DNA of 53,283 nt, taken from the NCBI RefSeq assembly GCF_000953855.2, contig NZ_DF970151.1:1-53283 (forward strand), in the 5' to 3' direction. The DNA is from Mizugakiibacter sediminis (lineage in GTDB: Bacteria; Pseudomonadota; Gammaproteobacteria; Xanthomonadales; Rhodanobacteraceae). Both the position numbers and the translations under genes were made by a program. Shown here piece by piece: positions 43,239 to 52,875 of this stretch (position 1 is the first letter of the stretch; each line of letters opens with the position of its first letter). Under the pieces are notes generated by a model that saw only the letters and a program-made list of their open reading frames with translations, made no database searches and was not told the DNA's origin.

Positions 43239-43784
43239 ATGAGTGCTGGCACGCCGCTGATGCCGTTCGAGCTGCTGGCCGCGTACGAGCGGCGCAGCCT
43301 GGCGCACGTCGCCGGCATGCCGGAGCAGATCGAGGCGCCCGGCTTATGGCGCGGCATCGGTTTCCGCGTCGGCGAGCGGTATTTCGTCAGCAGCATCGCC
43401 GAGGTGAACGAAATCCTGACCATGCCGACGCTGGCGCCGGTGCCGGGCACGCGCGGCTGGCTGCTGGGCGTGGCCAACGTGCGCGGCAATCTGGTGCCGG
43501 TGATCGACCTGCGCCAGTTCCTCACCGGCGAGCGCGGCCATATCGCCGATCAGAGCCGCGTGCTGCTGGTGCGCCAGCAGGGCGGCAGCGTCGGGTTGCT
43601 GGTGGACGAGGTGCTGGGCCAGCGCAATTTTTCCGAGGAGCAGCGCGCCGGCGCCGACGCCGAGGAAGACGAGCGGCTGGCGAGGTTCGTGGTGGAGAAC
43701 GTGATGTTGGGGGAAACGCGCTGGGGCATGTTCAGCATGACCAACCTGGTGCGTGCGCCGGATTTCCAGCAGGCTGCGGCATGA
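43239..43784 (+). CDS. pilI: CheW-like coupling protein PilI
   Basis: This 181-residue CheW-domain protein links the PilJ receptor to the ChpA kinase. The CheW core is FRVGERYFVSSIAEVNEIL, RGWLLGVANVRGNLVPVIDL and VGLLVDEVLGQRNF, about residues 45-170. I chose the ATG at 43239. An ATG at 43215 is also in frame and overlaps pilH by 11 nt. It is followed after 29 nt by pilJ. Confidence 0.93.
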   Translation: MSAGTPLMPFELLAAYERRSLAHVAGMPEQIEAPGLWRGIGFRVGERYFVSSIAEVNEILTMPTLAPVPGTRGWLLGVANVRGNLVPVIDLRQFLTGERGHIADQSRVLLVRQQGGSVGLLVDEVLGQRNFSEEQRAGADAEEDERLARFVVENVMLGETRWGMFSMTNLVRAPDFQQAAA

Positions 43785-43813
43785 ACCCGGCTTGCGACAG
43801 GGTGAGGTGAAGC

Positions 43814-45847
43814 ATGAGCACGACGTCGGGGGCAATCGGTAAGGAACGCAGCCATGGTCTGCTGATTTTCGTCATGGTGCTGGCGTTCCTGGTCGCCGTG
43901 GTGGACTTCGTCTGGTTGAACATCAAGAACGACCAGGAACGCCAGGCGGCCCAGTTGGCGGCGCAGATCCAGGTGGTCTCGCAGCAGATCTCGAAGTACG
44001 CATTCGAGGCGGCCGGCGGCAACATCGAGTCGTTCAACGAGCTCGACAGCACCCGCAACGCGCTGGATTCGGACGTGCAGCGCCTGAACAAGGGCGACCC
44101 GAAGACCGGCATGCCCGGCTACGCCACCGCCGCGGCCGGCGTCGGCACCTCGCTGGCCGCGCTGACCCAGGCCTGGAACCAGTTGAACGGCGACGTCAGC
44201 AAGGTGCTGGCCGCGCGCGCGCTGGTGCTGAACTCGGCCGATCAGGCCGGCCAGTTCGCGCGGCAGATGCCGATCCTGAACTCGCGCATGGACGAGGTGG
44301 TGAACATCCTGCAGCAGCGCAACGGCAGCGCCGCGCAGACCTTCACCGCCGCGCGCCAGATGCTGCTCGCCGACCGCATGATCCGCCGCGTGCAGGAGAT
44401 CCTGCAGGGCGGCGAGGGCGCCGCCACCGCCGCCGACGGCCTGTCGCGCGACGCGCAGCTGTACAGCGCGGTGCTGAAGGGCCTGATCGAGGGCAACTCC
44501 GACTTCAACATCCGTGCGATGGACAACGCCAGCGCGCGGCAGATCCTCGAGGACATCCAGAAGACCTGGACCCAGCTCGGCGATCCGGTGCAGAAGCTGA
44601 TCACCGCCGCGCCGACCTTGCAGGACGTCAAGGACGCCGCCAACCAGGCCTCGCTGGATTCGCAGAACGTGCTGCTGCGCGCCAACGAGGTGGCGACCAA
44701 CCTCGGCAAGCTGCCGACGCTGCGGCCGTTCCCGAATCTGATCATCGGCGCGATCGCCGCGCTGATCACGCTGGTCTGCGCGGTCGTGCTGGCGGTGGCG
44801 CTGATCAACGACCAGCGCCGCCGCAGCCAGGTCACCGCCGAGCTGAACCAGCGCAACCAGGAGGCGATTCTGCGCCTGCTGGACGAAATGGGATCGCTCG
44901 CCGAAGGCGACCTGACGGTGAAGGCGACGGTGACCGAGGACATCACCGGCGCGATCGCCGACTCGGTGAACTTCGCGGTGGAAGCGCTGCGCAGCCTGGT
45001 GACGACGATCAACGAGACCGCCGTGCAGGTGTCGGCGGCCGCGCAGGAGACGCAGGCGACCGCGATGCACCTCGCCGAGGCCGCCGAGCACCAGGCGCAG
45101 CAGATCACCTCCGCGTCGGCGGCGATCAACGAGATCGCGGTGTCGATCGACGAGGTGTCGAAGAACTCGGCGGAATCGGCGGAAGTGGCGCAGCGCTCGG
45201 TGCAGATCGCCTCCAAGGGCGCCGGCATCGTGCGCCAGACGATCCAGGGCATGGACTCGATCCGCGAGCAGATCCAGGAGACCTCGAAGCGCATCAAGCG
45301 CCTCGGCGAGTCCTCGCAGGAAATCGGCTCGATCGTCGAACTGATCAACGACATCGCCGAGCAGACCAACATCCTGGCGCTGAACGCGGCCATCCAGGCC
45401 GCCTCGGCCGGCGAGGCGGGCCGCGGCTTCGCGGTGGTCGCCGACGAGGTGCAGCGCCTCGCCGAGCGCGCCTCCAACGCCACCAAGCGCATCGAGACGC
45501 TGGTGCAGACGATTCAGTCCGACACCAACGAGGCGGTCAGCTCGATGGAGCAGACCACCGCCGAGGTGGTCGCCGGCGCGCGCCTGGCCGAGGACGCCGG
45601 CACCGCACTGGGCGAGATCGAAAAGGTGTCGAACGACCTCGCCGACCTGATTCAGAACATCTCCGAGGCGGCGCGCCAGCAGTCGGCCGCGGCGACCAAC
45701 ATCTCGGCGACGATGAACGTGATTCAGGAAATCACCGCGCAGACCTCGGTCGGCGCCAGCCAGACCGCCGAGTCGATCGGCAACCTGGCGCAGCTCGCCG
45801 CCGACCTGCGCCGTTCGGTCGCGGACTTCAAGCTGCCGAACTATTGA
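43814..45847 (+). CDS. pilJ: Methyl-accepting pilus chemoreceptor PilJ
   Basis: The protein has 677 residues. A membrane helix (about 14-36) and a second one (about 308-330, [20 protein letters not shown]) frame a periplasmic region with two PilJ-type helical domains. A HAMP domain follows (about 331-390, [16 protein letters not shown]). The signalling domain holds the hairpin tip [20 protein letters not shown] and [20 protein letters not shown]. It senses surface contact through pilin and activates ChpA. The methylation region has the usual Ala/Glu/Gln-rich heptads. Confidence 0.96.
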   Translation: MSTTSGAIGKERSHGLLIFVMVLAFLVAVVDFVWLNIKNDQERQAAQLAAQIQVVSQQISKYAFEAAGGNIESFNELDSTRNALDSDVQRLNKGDPKTGMPGYATAAAGVGTSLAALTQAWNQLNGDVSKVLAARALVLNSADQAGQFARQMPILNSRMDEVVNILQQRNGSAAQTFTAARQMLLADRMIRRVQEILQGGEGAATAADGLSRDAQLYSAVLKGLIEGNSDFNIRAMDNASARQILEDIQKTWTQLGDPVQKLITAAPTLQDVKDAANQASLDSQNVLLRANEVATNLGKLPTLRPFPNLIIGAIAALITLVCAVVLAVALINDQRRRSQVTAELNQRNQEAILRLLDEMGSLAEGDLTVKATVTEDITGAIADSVNFAVEALRSLVTTINETAVQVSAAAQETQATAMHLAEAAEHQAQQITSASAAINEIAVSIDEVSKNSAESAEVAQRSVQIASKGAGIVRQTIQGMDSIREQIQETSKRIKRLGESSQEIGSIVELINDIAEQTNILALNAAIQAASAGEAGRGFAVVADEVQRLAERASNATKRIETLVQTIQSDTNEAVSSMEQTTAEVVAGARLAEDAGTALGEIEKVSNDLADLIQNISEAARQQSAAATNISATMNVIQEITAQTSVGASQTAESIGNLAQLAADLRRSVADFKLPNY

Positions 45848-45993
45848 CGGAGGAACGTCCGCATCGTGTGCACCGGTTCCCGCGAACGCCGCCCCGACCG
45901 CCGCCGCGCCGACGTCGCGCGCGGCGCCAGGCCGACGTGCGCGGCGCGCGCATGCGCAGGCGGCGCGGCTTGATTGCGGAGGATGGTCCAGGC

Positions 45994-46866
45994 ATGGCGC
46001 TCGCGTTCGGCCCGCTGTCGTCCCATCCGTCGCTGCCGCCGATGGACGACGCCGAATTCGCCCGCTGGGTGCGCCTGCTGGAAGCGCGCACCGGCGTCGT
46101 CGTCGCGCCCGAGCGCAAGCCGTTCCTGGTCGGCGCGGTGCGCGCACGCATGCGCGAGGCCGGCTTCGCCGACTACGCCAGCTATTACGCGCATGTCGCC
46201 GCCGAAGGCAGCGGCCTGGTCGAGTGGACCACGCTGGTCGACCGCCTGACCGTCCACGAGACGCGCTTCTTCCGCCATCCGCCCTCGCTGCAGCTGATCG
46301 GCGAACGCTGGCTGCCGGAGCAGCTGCGCGCCGGCGCGCGCGCGCTGCACGCGTGGAGCATCGGCTGCGCCAGCGGCGAGGAGGCCTACAGCCTCGCCAT
46401 GGTGCTGGATCGCAAGCTCGCGCTGAGCGGCGCGGAGGCGCAGACCTACGTCGGCGTCACCGCCACCGACGTCAGCCATGCGGCGCTGGCGGCGGCGCGC
46501 GCCGCCGTCTATCCCGCCTCGCGGCTCGGCGAGATCCCGCCGGAATACCGCGCCGGCTACGTCGAGATGGTCGGCGAGGACAGCTTCACCGTGGTCGAGC
46601 GCCTGCGCCGCCGGGTCGGCTTCGCGATGCTCAACCTGCTCGACGCCGGCCGCGCGCCGCTGAAGCAGCTCGACCTGATCTACTGCCAGAACGTGCTGAT
46701 CTACTTCGCCCGCGAACGCCGCCGCGAGCTGCTGGCGCAGCTCGCCGGCCTGTTGCGGCCCGGCGGCCTGCTGCTGCTGGGCGCCGGTGAGGTCACCGCA
46801 TTCGCGCACCCGCTGCTCACCCGCGTGGCCTGTCCCGGCACGCTCGCTTACCTGCGCAACCGCTGA
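45994..46866 (+). CDS. pilK: CheR-type receptor methyltransferase PilK
   Basis: This 290-residue SAM-dependent enzyme should methylate glutamates on PilJ. The CheR features are the N-terminal helical part (MDDAEFARWVRLLEARTGVV), LTVHETRFFRHPPSLQLI, the SAM loop AWSIGCASGEEAYSLAMVL, and CQNVLIYFARERRRELLAQL. I chose the ATG at 45994. A longer in-frame extension to 45844 is Arg/Pro-rich and improbable. It lies between pilJ and chpA, as pilK does in Pseudomonas. Confidence 0.9.
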   Translation: MALAFGPLSSHPSLPPMDDAEFARWVRLLEARTGVVVAPERKPFLVGAVRARMREAGFADYASYYAHVAAEGSGLVEWTTLVDRLTVHETRFFRHPPSLQLIGERWLPEQLRAGARALHAWSIGCASGEEAYSLAMVLDRKLALSGAEAQTYVGVTATDVSHAALAAARAAVYPASRLGEIPPEYRAGYVEMVGEDSFTVVERLRRRVGFAMLNLLDAGRAPLKQLDLIYCQNVLIYFARERRRELLAQLAGLLRPGGLLLLGAGEVTAFAHPLLTRVACPGTLAYLRNR

Positions 46867-46875
46867 GGCACGCGC

Positions 46876-49800
46876 ATGCGACTCGAAGAAGACATCGACT
46901 TCACCACGCTCAACTGGGTCAAGGCGGAACTCGACGAGACCCTGAAGCAGGCGCGGCAGGCGCTGGAGACCTACGTCGAGGATCCGGCCGACGCCAGCCT
47001 GATGCGCTTCTGCGCGACCTACCTGCACCAGGTGCAGGGCACGCTGCGCATGGTCGAGCTGTACGGTGCGGCGATGGTCGTCGAGGAGATGGAGCGCCTC
47101 GCCCAGGCGCTGCTCGACGACCAGGTGCGCCAGCGCGACGAGGCCTACGGCGTGCTGATGCGCGGCATGGTGCAGATGCCGGACTACCTCGAGCGCCTGC
47201 AGAGCGGCCACAAGGACATCCCGATCGTCCTGCTGCCGCTGCTGAACGACCTGCGCGCCTGCCGCGGCGAGAAGCTGCTGTCCGAGAACGTGCTGTTCAC
47301 GCCGAACCTGAAGGCGCCGCTGCCGCCCGACGTGCCGGGCGCGGCGACGCCGGCGGACGCGGCGACGCTGAAGCGCGAGGTCGCCGCGCTGCGCGTGCGC
47401 TTCCAGCCGGCGCTGCTGGGCTGGTTCCGCGGCCAGGGCGACGCCGCGGCGCACCTCGCGCAGATGCGCGGCGTGCTCGACGGCGTCACCGCGCTCTGCC
47501 ACACGCTGCCGCCGCGCCGCATGGCCTGGGTGGCCGGCGGCGTGCTGGAAGCGCTGGAGCACGGCCGGCTGACCGCCGACAGCTCGGCGCTGAAGCAGTT
47601 GGTCGGCCGCGTCGACCGCGCGCTGCGCCAGCTCGGCGAACGCGGCGAGGACGCGCTCGCCGACGCCGACGGCGAGGAACTGGTGCGCAACCTGCTGTAC
47701 TACGCCGCGCAGGCGACGCCGGCCAGCGGCCGCGTCGCGCAGATCCGCCGCACCTACCGCCTCGACCAGCTGCTGCCCAGCGAGAAGGAGATCGAGCACG
47801 CCCGCGGCTCCATCTCCGGCCACAACCGCGCGCTGCTCGACACCGTCGCGCACGCGATCAAGGAAGACCTGCTGCGCGTCAAGGAATCGCTGGACATTTT
47901 CCTGCGCCAGCGCGACGAGGACCCGTCGCGGCTCGGCGCGCAGGCCGAGCTGCTCGACCGCGTCGGCGACACCCTCGGCATGCTCGGCCTGGGCGTGCCG
48001 CGGCGCGTGGTCGGCGAACAGCGCCGCATCGTCGAGGAGATCGCCACGCGCGTGCGTCCGGCCGACGAGGGCACGCTGCTCGACGTCGCCGGCGCGCTGC
48101 TGTACGTCGAGGCCTCGCTGGACGACCACATCGACCGCCTCGGCGCCAGCGTCGAGAACACCGGCGAGGCGGAGACGCTGCCGAAGGCCGAGGCGCGCAA
48201 GATCCTCGAAGCGCTGATGCGCGAGGCCGCGCAGAACCTCGGCAAGGTGAAGGAGGACATCGTCGCCTTCATCGAATCGCCGTGGGACCACGCGCGCGTC
48301 GAGCAGATCCCGCGCCTGCTGGAGGAGATCGCCGGCGCGCTGCGCATGCTCGACGTCGACCGCCCGGCCGACCTGCTGGCCGGCATCGGCCGCTTCGTCG
48401 ACAACGAACTGATCATCGACCGCCGCATCCCCACCGCGGAGCAGATGGACAAGCTGGCCGACGCGCTGGCGTCGATCGAGTACTACCTCGAAGCGGCGCG
48501 CGAGCACCGCGGCGGACGCGACCGCATCCTCGAAGTGACGCAGCAGAGCCTCGCCGCGCTGGGCTACTGGCCGGTGCCGCCGCGGCGCGAAGCCACGACG
48601 CCGCCGGAAGTGCCGGCCGCGTCCGGCGATTTCCCGCAGTGGGGCGACAGCCTGCCGCAGGGCCGCAGCGCCTCGCTGCGTCCGAGCGACGCGGGTGCCG
48701 CCGACGACAGCCTGGACCTGAGCGGCCTCGAGCTGCAGCGCCGTGCGGACGGCGAAGACGCGGCGCCGTTCGAGCCGGTCAGCATCGCGCCCGGCCGGGG
48801 CATCGAGGACCTGGTCGTCGGCGAGGCGCACACGCCGGGACCGTACGCCGAGCCGCTGCGCGGCCTGAAGCTGGCCGAGACCGAGCCGACCGCGCCGCCG
48901 GCGGATGCCGGCCACGACGACTGGATCGAGATCGAGGAAGAGGTCGAGGAGGACGTGCCGGTCGAGGCCGAACTGGCGGCGCACGCCGGTTTCGAAACCG
49001 CCTCCGGCGAGATCGACGCCGAGATCCGCGAGGTGTTCGTCGAGGAGGTGCAGGAGGAGATCGAGAACCTGCGCCGCCACCTGCCCGCGTGGACCTCCGA
49101 TCCGGAGGATCTCGAGGCGCTGAAGCCGGTGCGCCGTTCCTTCCACACGCTGAAGGGCTCCGGCCGCCTGGTCGGCGCGTTGACCCTGGGCGAGTTCAGC
49201 TGGAAGGTCGAGAACATGCTGAACCGCGTGCTCGACGGCACGATCGCGCCCAACGAGGACGTGCGCGCCCTGGTCGGCCATGCGGTCGATGCATTGCCCG
49301 GCCTGCTCGCCGCGTTGCGCGGCGAAGGCGCGCCGAGCGCGCCGCTGGCTTCGATCATGAGCGTGGCCGACCGGCTCGCTGCCGGCGAAAGCGCGCGCGT
49401 CGAGCAGGTCGCCGCGCCGCGCACGCAGAAGGTCAAGCGCATCGTCAAGCGCCGCGTGCCGCGTCCGCGCGCGCAGGCGGCGGAAATCCCGACGGCGACG
49501 CTGGCCGGCGTCGCCGGCGCGGATTTCGCCGCGCCGGCGGCCGCGTCCGCCGCGGCCGTGCTGCCGCCGGTCGATCCGCTGCTGCTGGACATCCTGCGCA
49601 GCGAAGTCGGCCAGCATCTCGGCAGCGTGCGCGCCTACCTCGCCCAGTGCGCCACCGAGGCGCCGGCGGTGGGCGAGCCGCTGCTGCGCGCGGTGCACAC
49701 GCTGAACGGCGCGATCGCGATGGTCGACATCCCGGTGATCGGCCACGTGCTGGCGCCGCTGGAGTCCTACCTGAAGCGCCTGCGCGCGCTGGAAACCGCG

Positions 49801-52800
49801 CCCGGCGCCGACGGCGTGGCCGTGCTGCGCGAAGCGGCCGACCTGGTCGACCACGTGATGGCGCAGTTCGACGCCGAGCGCCCCGAGCTGCCCGCCTCGG
49901 ACGCGCTGGCCGCGCGCATCGCCGCGCTGCGCGACGCGCTGCCGGAGCCGACGGTCGCGCACGTGTTCTACGAACCCGAGGCGGCCAACGAGGAGGCCAA
50001 CGAGGAGGCCGCGCCCCCGCCTGCCGACGACGAGACCGCGACGGGCGCCGACAGCATGGCGCTGCCGGAAGCCGGCGCCGCGGACGAGGACCTGACGGCC
50101 GCGTTGATGGCCGCGCTGGACGACACCGCCGCTTCCGGCGAGACGCCGGCGGAGCACGGCATCGGCCTCGACCTCGGCGAGTTCGCCGATTTCGGCGAGG
50201 CGATCGTGCTCAGCTCGTCGCCCGCGGATGCGCCGCCGGCGGAAGAACCGTCCGCTACGGAAGCGGCGGACGACGCGTCCGCGCAGCAGGCCGCGGTCAT
50301 GCCGGCGCCCGATGCCGTCATCGACGCTCTCGACCTCGCCGCGAGCGCGGCGCAGGAAGGCTCCGTTGCCGAGACGCCGCCCGCAGCCGTGACGGCGGCG
50401 CCCGCCGAGGAGGCGCCCGCGGCGCCGGTCGCGGCCGCGCGGCCCGCCGTGCCGTTCCCCGACGATCCGCATCCGGAGGGGCCGCTCGACCTGCCCGACC
50501 TCGACACCGACCTGCTCGAGATCTTCGTGCAGGAAGGCACCGACATCCTCGACCATTCCGACACGCTGATGGCGAAGCTGCGCGAGGCGCCGCACCAGCG
50601 CGAGCTGGTCGGCGGCCTGCAGCGCGACCTGCACACGCTGAAGGGCGGCGCGCGCATGGCCGGCCTGGCGCCGATCGGCGACCTCGCCCACGCCATGGAG
50701 ACCCTGCTCGAGCAGATCGGCGAGGGCCGCCGCCAGGCCGATCCGTTGGTCGTGGAATCGCTGGAGCGCGGCTTCGATCGCCTGCACGGCATGGTGCAGC
50801 GCGTCGCCCACGGCCGCGCCATCGCCATGCCGGACAACGCGATCGCGCGCTTCGAGGCCCTGGCCGAAGGCCGGCCGCTGGAAGCGCCCGCCGCCATGGC
50901 GCCCGTGCCGCCGGCCGCGGCCGAGGCGCCGGCGCCGCAGCCTGCCGCCGAAGCGAAACCGGCCGCGCAGCGTCCCGCGCCGCGGCCGGCGCCGGAACCG
51001 TTCGAGGAGCCGGCGCGCGCGCCGCAGGAAATGATCCGCGTGCGCTCCGAGCTGCTCGATTCGCTGGTCAACTACGCGGGCGAGGTGTCGATCTACCGCT
51101 CGCGCCTGGAGCAGCAGATCTCGACCTTCCGCTTCAATCTGGTCGAGTTCGAGCAGACCGTCAGCCGCCTGCGCGAGCAGTTGCGCAAGCTCGAGATCGA
51201 GACCGAGGCGCAGATCCTGTCGCGCTACCAGCGCGAGCACGAGGCCGGCCGCGACTCCACCTTCGACCCGCTCGAGCTGGACCGCTTCTCGCAACTGCAG
51301 CAGCTCTCGCGCGCGCTGGCCGAGTCGGTCTCCGACCTGGTGTCGATCCAGGGCCTGCTGGACGACCTCACCCGCCAGTCGGAAACCCTGCTGCTGCAGC
51401 AGTCGCGCGTCAGCTCCGACCTGCAGGAAGGCCTGATGCGCACCCGCATGGTGCCGTTCGACTCGCTGGTGCCGTCGCTGCGCCGCACCCTGCGCCAGGC
51501 GGCGCAGGAGGTCGGCAAGCACGCGCAGCTGCGCGTCGAGGGCGCGCAGGGCGAAATGGACCGCAACCTGCTCGAGCGCATGAAGGCGCCGTTCGAGCAC
51601 ATGCTGCGCAACGCGCTGGCGCACGGCATCGAGACGCCGGCCGAGCGCCGCGCCGCCGGCAAGCCGGAGGAGGGCACGGTCGTCATCCGCGTCAGCCGCG
51701 AGGCGACGGAAGTGGTGATCCGCGTCTCCGACGACGGCCGCGGCTTCGACCGCGACGCCATCCGCCGCAAGGCGATCGAGCGCGGGCTGATGAAGCCGGA
51801 CGCGCAGCTCTCCGACCGCGACCTGTTCGGCTTCGTGCTGGAAACCGGCTTCTCCACCGCGGAGTCGGTGACGCAGCTCGCTGGCCGCGGCGTCGGCATG
51901 GATGTGGTGCACAGCGAGATCAAGCAGCTCGGCGGCACGCTGGCGATCGATTCCGAACGCGGCCGCGGCACCACCTTCACCATCCGCCTGCCGTTCACCC
52001 TGGCGGTGACGCAGGCGATCCTGGTGCGTCTCGGCGAGACCACCTACGCGATCCCGATGTCGTCGGTGCAGGGCGTGGTGCGCATCGCCCGCGACGACCT
52101 CGACCGCCGCCTCGCCGAAGCCGATCCCAGCTACACCTATGCCGGCGAGACCTTCGCCATCCACGACCTCGCCCAGCTGCTCGGCGTGCCGGCCGCGCAC
52201 CTCGGCGACGAGACGCAGCTGCCGCTGCTGATGACCCGCACCGGCGACCAGCGCGCCGCGGTGCGCATCGACGCGGTGATCGGCTCGCGCGAGGTGGTGG
52301 TGAAGTCGGTCGGCCCGCAGGTCAGCTCGGTGCCCGGCATCTTCGGCGCCACCATCATGGGCGACGGCTCGGTGGTGATGATTCTCGACCTGGCGCCGCT
52401 GGTGCGCCGTTCCGCCGCGCTGCGCGAGCGCGCGGAAGTGGAAGGCGTGGCGTTGGAGCCGGCGCTGCCGCAGGCGCCCGCCGTCACGCAACCGCGCCGC
52501 CAGCCGCTGGTGATGGTGGTCGACGACTCCATCACCATGCGCAAGGTCACCGGTCGCGTGCTGGAGCGCCACGACATCGAGGTGGTCACCGCGAAGGACG
52601 GCCTCGACGCCGTGGAGAAGCTGCAGGAACGCGTGCCCGACCTGATGCTGCTCGATATCGAAATGCCGCGCATGGACGGCTACGAGCTGGCCACCTACAT
52701 GAAGAACGACCCGCGCCTGAAGGACGTGCCGATCATCATGGTCACCTCGCGCACCGGCGAGAAGCACCGCCAGCGCGCGATGGAAATCGGCGTCGAGCGC

Positions 52801-52875
52801 TACCTCGGCAAGCCGTACCAGGAAATGGATCTGGTGCGCGAAGTGCAGGCCGCGCTGAAGGCGAGCCGTGTCTGA
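46876..52875 (+). CDS. chpA: ChpA-type hybrid CheA kinase with multiple Hpt domains
   Basis: The protein has 1999 residues and is the central kinase of the pilus system. It has an N-terminal Hpt-like domain (H51 in YLHQVQG), two Hpt-like helical segments lacking a clear His (about 300-420 and 430-520), and three later Hpt domains with H757 (FHTLKGSGR), H941 (VHTLNGAIA) and H1253 (LHTLKGGAR). Acidic Ala/Pro linkers separate them. The CheA core begins near 1386 (MIRVRSELLDSLVNYAGEV), with the ATPase at about 1560-1700 (NALAHGIE, DDGRGFDR, GRGVGMDVV), a CheW-like domain (about 1700-1850), and a receiver with D1927 (LLDIEMPRMDGY). Pseudomonas ChpA is about 2470 residues with more phosphotransfer sites, so this is a reduced form. 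Confidence 0.95.
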   Translation: MRLEEDIDFTTLNWVKAELDETLKQARQALETYVEDPADASLMRFCATYLHQVQGTLRMVELYGAAMVVEEMERLAQALLDDQVRQRDEAYGVLMRGMVQMPDYLERLQSGHKDIPIVLLPLLNDLRACRGEKLLSENVLFTPNLKAPLPPDVPGAATPADAATLKREVAALRVRFQPALLGWFRGQGDAAAHLAQMRGVLDGVTALCHTLPPRRMAWVAGGVLEALEHGRLTADSSALKQLVGRVDRALRQLGERGEDALADADGEELVRNLLYYAAQATPASGRVAQIRRTYRLDQLLPSEKEIEHARGSISGHNRALLDTVAHAIKEDLLRVKESLDIFLRQRDEDPSRLGAQAELLDRVGDTLGMLGLGVPRRVVGEQRRIVEEIATRVRPADEGTLLDVAGALLYVEASLDDHIDRLGASVENTGEAETLPKAEARKILEALMREAAQNLGKVKEDIVAFIESPWDHARVEQIPRLLEEIAGALRMLDVDRPADLLAGIGRFVDNELIIDRRIPTAEQMDKLADALASIEYYLEAAREHRGGRDRILEVTQQSLAALGYWPVPPRREATTPPEVPAASGDFPQWGDSLPQGRSASLRPSDAGAADDSLDLSGLELQRRADGEDAAPFEPVSIAPGRGIEDLVVGEAHTPGPYAEPLRGLKLAETEPTAPPADAGHDDWIEIEEEVEEDVPVEAELAAHAGFETASGEIDAEIREVFVEEVQEEIENLRRHLPAWTSDPEDLEALKPVRRSFHTLKGSGRLVGALTLGEFSWKVENMLNRVLDGTIAPNEDVRALVGHAVDALPGLLAALRGEGAPSAPLASIMSVADRLAAGESARVEQVAAPRTQKVKRIVKRRVPRPRAQAAEIPTATLAGVAGADFAAPAAASAAAVLPPVDPLLLDILRSEVGQHLGSVRAYLAQCATEAPAVGEPLLRAVHTLNGAIAMVDIPVIGHVLAPLESYLKRLRALETAPGADGVAVLREAADLVDHVMAQFDAERPELPASDALAARIAALRDALPEPTVAHVFYEPEAANEEANEEAAPPPADDETATGADSMALPEAGAADEDLTAALMAALDDTAASGETPAEHGIGLDLGEFADFGEAIVLSSSPADAPPAEEPSATEAADDASAQQAAVMPAPDAVIDALDLAASAAQEGSVAETPPAAVTAAPAEEAPAAPVAAARPAVPFPDDPHPEGPLDLPDLDTDLLEIFVQEGTDILDHSDTLMAKLREAPHQRELVGGLQRDLHTLKGGARMAGLAPIGDLAHAMETLLEQIGEGRRQADPLVVESLERGFDRLHGMVQRVAHGRAIAMPDNAIARFEALAEGRPLEAPAAMAPVPPAAAEAPAPQPAAEAKPAAQRPAPRPAPEPFEEPARAPQEMIRVRSELLDSLVNYAGEVSIYRSRLEQQISTFRFNLVEFEQTVSRLREQLRKLEIETEAQILSRYQREHEAGRDSTFDPLELDRFSQLQQLSRALAESVSDLVSIQGLLDDLTRQSETLLLQQSRVSSDLQEGLMRTRMVPFDSLVPSLRRTLRQAAQEVGKHAQLRVEGAQGEMDRNLLERMKAPFEHMLRNALAHGIETPAERRAAGKPEEGTVVIRVSREATEVVIRVSDDGRGFDRDAIRRKAIERGLMKPDAQLSDRDLFGFVLETGFSTAESVTQLAGRGVGMDVVHSEIKQLGGTLAIDSERGRGTTFTIRLPFTLAVTQAILVRLGETTYAIPMSSVQGVVRIARDDLDRRLAEADPSYTYAGETFAIHDLAQLLGVPAAHLGDETQLPLLMTRTGDQRAAVRIDAVIGSREVVVKSVGPQVSSVPGIFGATIMGDGSVVMILDLAPLVRRSAALRERAEVEGVALEPALPQAPAVTQPRRQPLVMVVDDSITMRKVTGRVLERHDIEVVTAKDGLDAVEKLQERVPDLMLLDIEMPRMDGYELATYMKNDPRLKDVPIIMVTSRTGEKHRQRAMEIGVERYLGKPYQEMDLVREVQAALKASRV

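Noticed and set aside
45844-45993. N-terminal extension of the CheR-type gene
   Set aside because: Arg/Pro-rich and without CheR similarity. It begins at the pilJ stop, so it is a gap read in frame.
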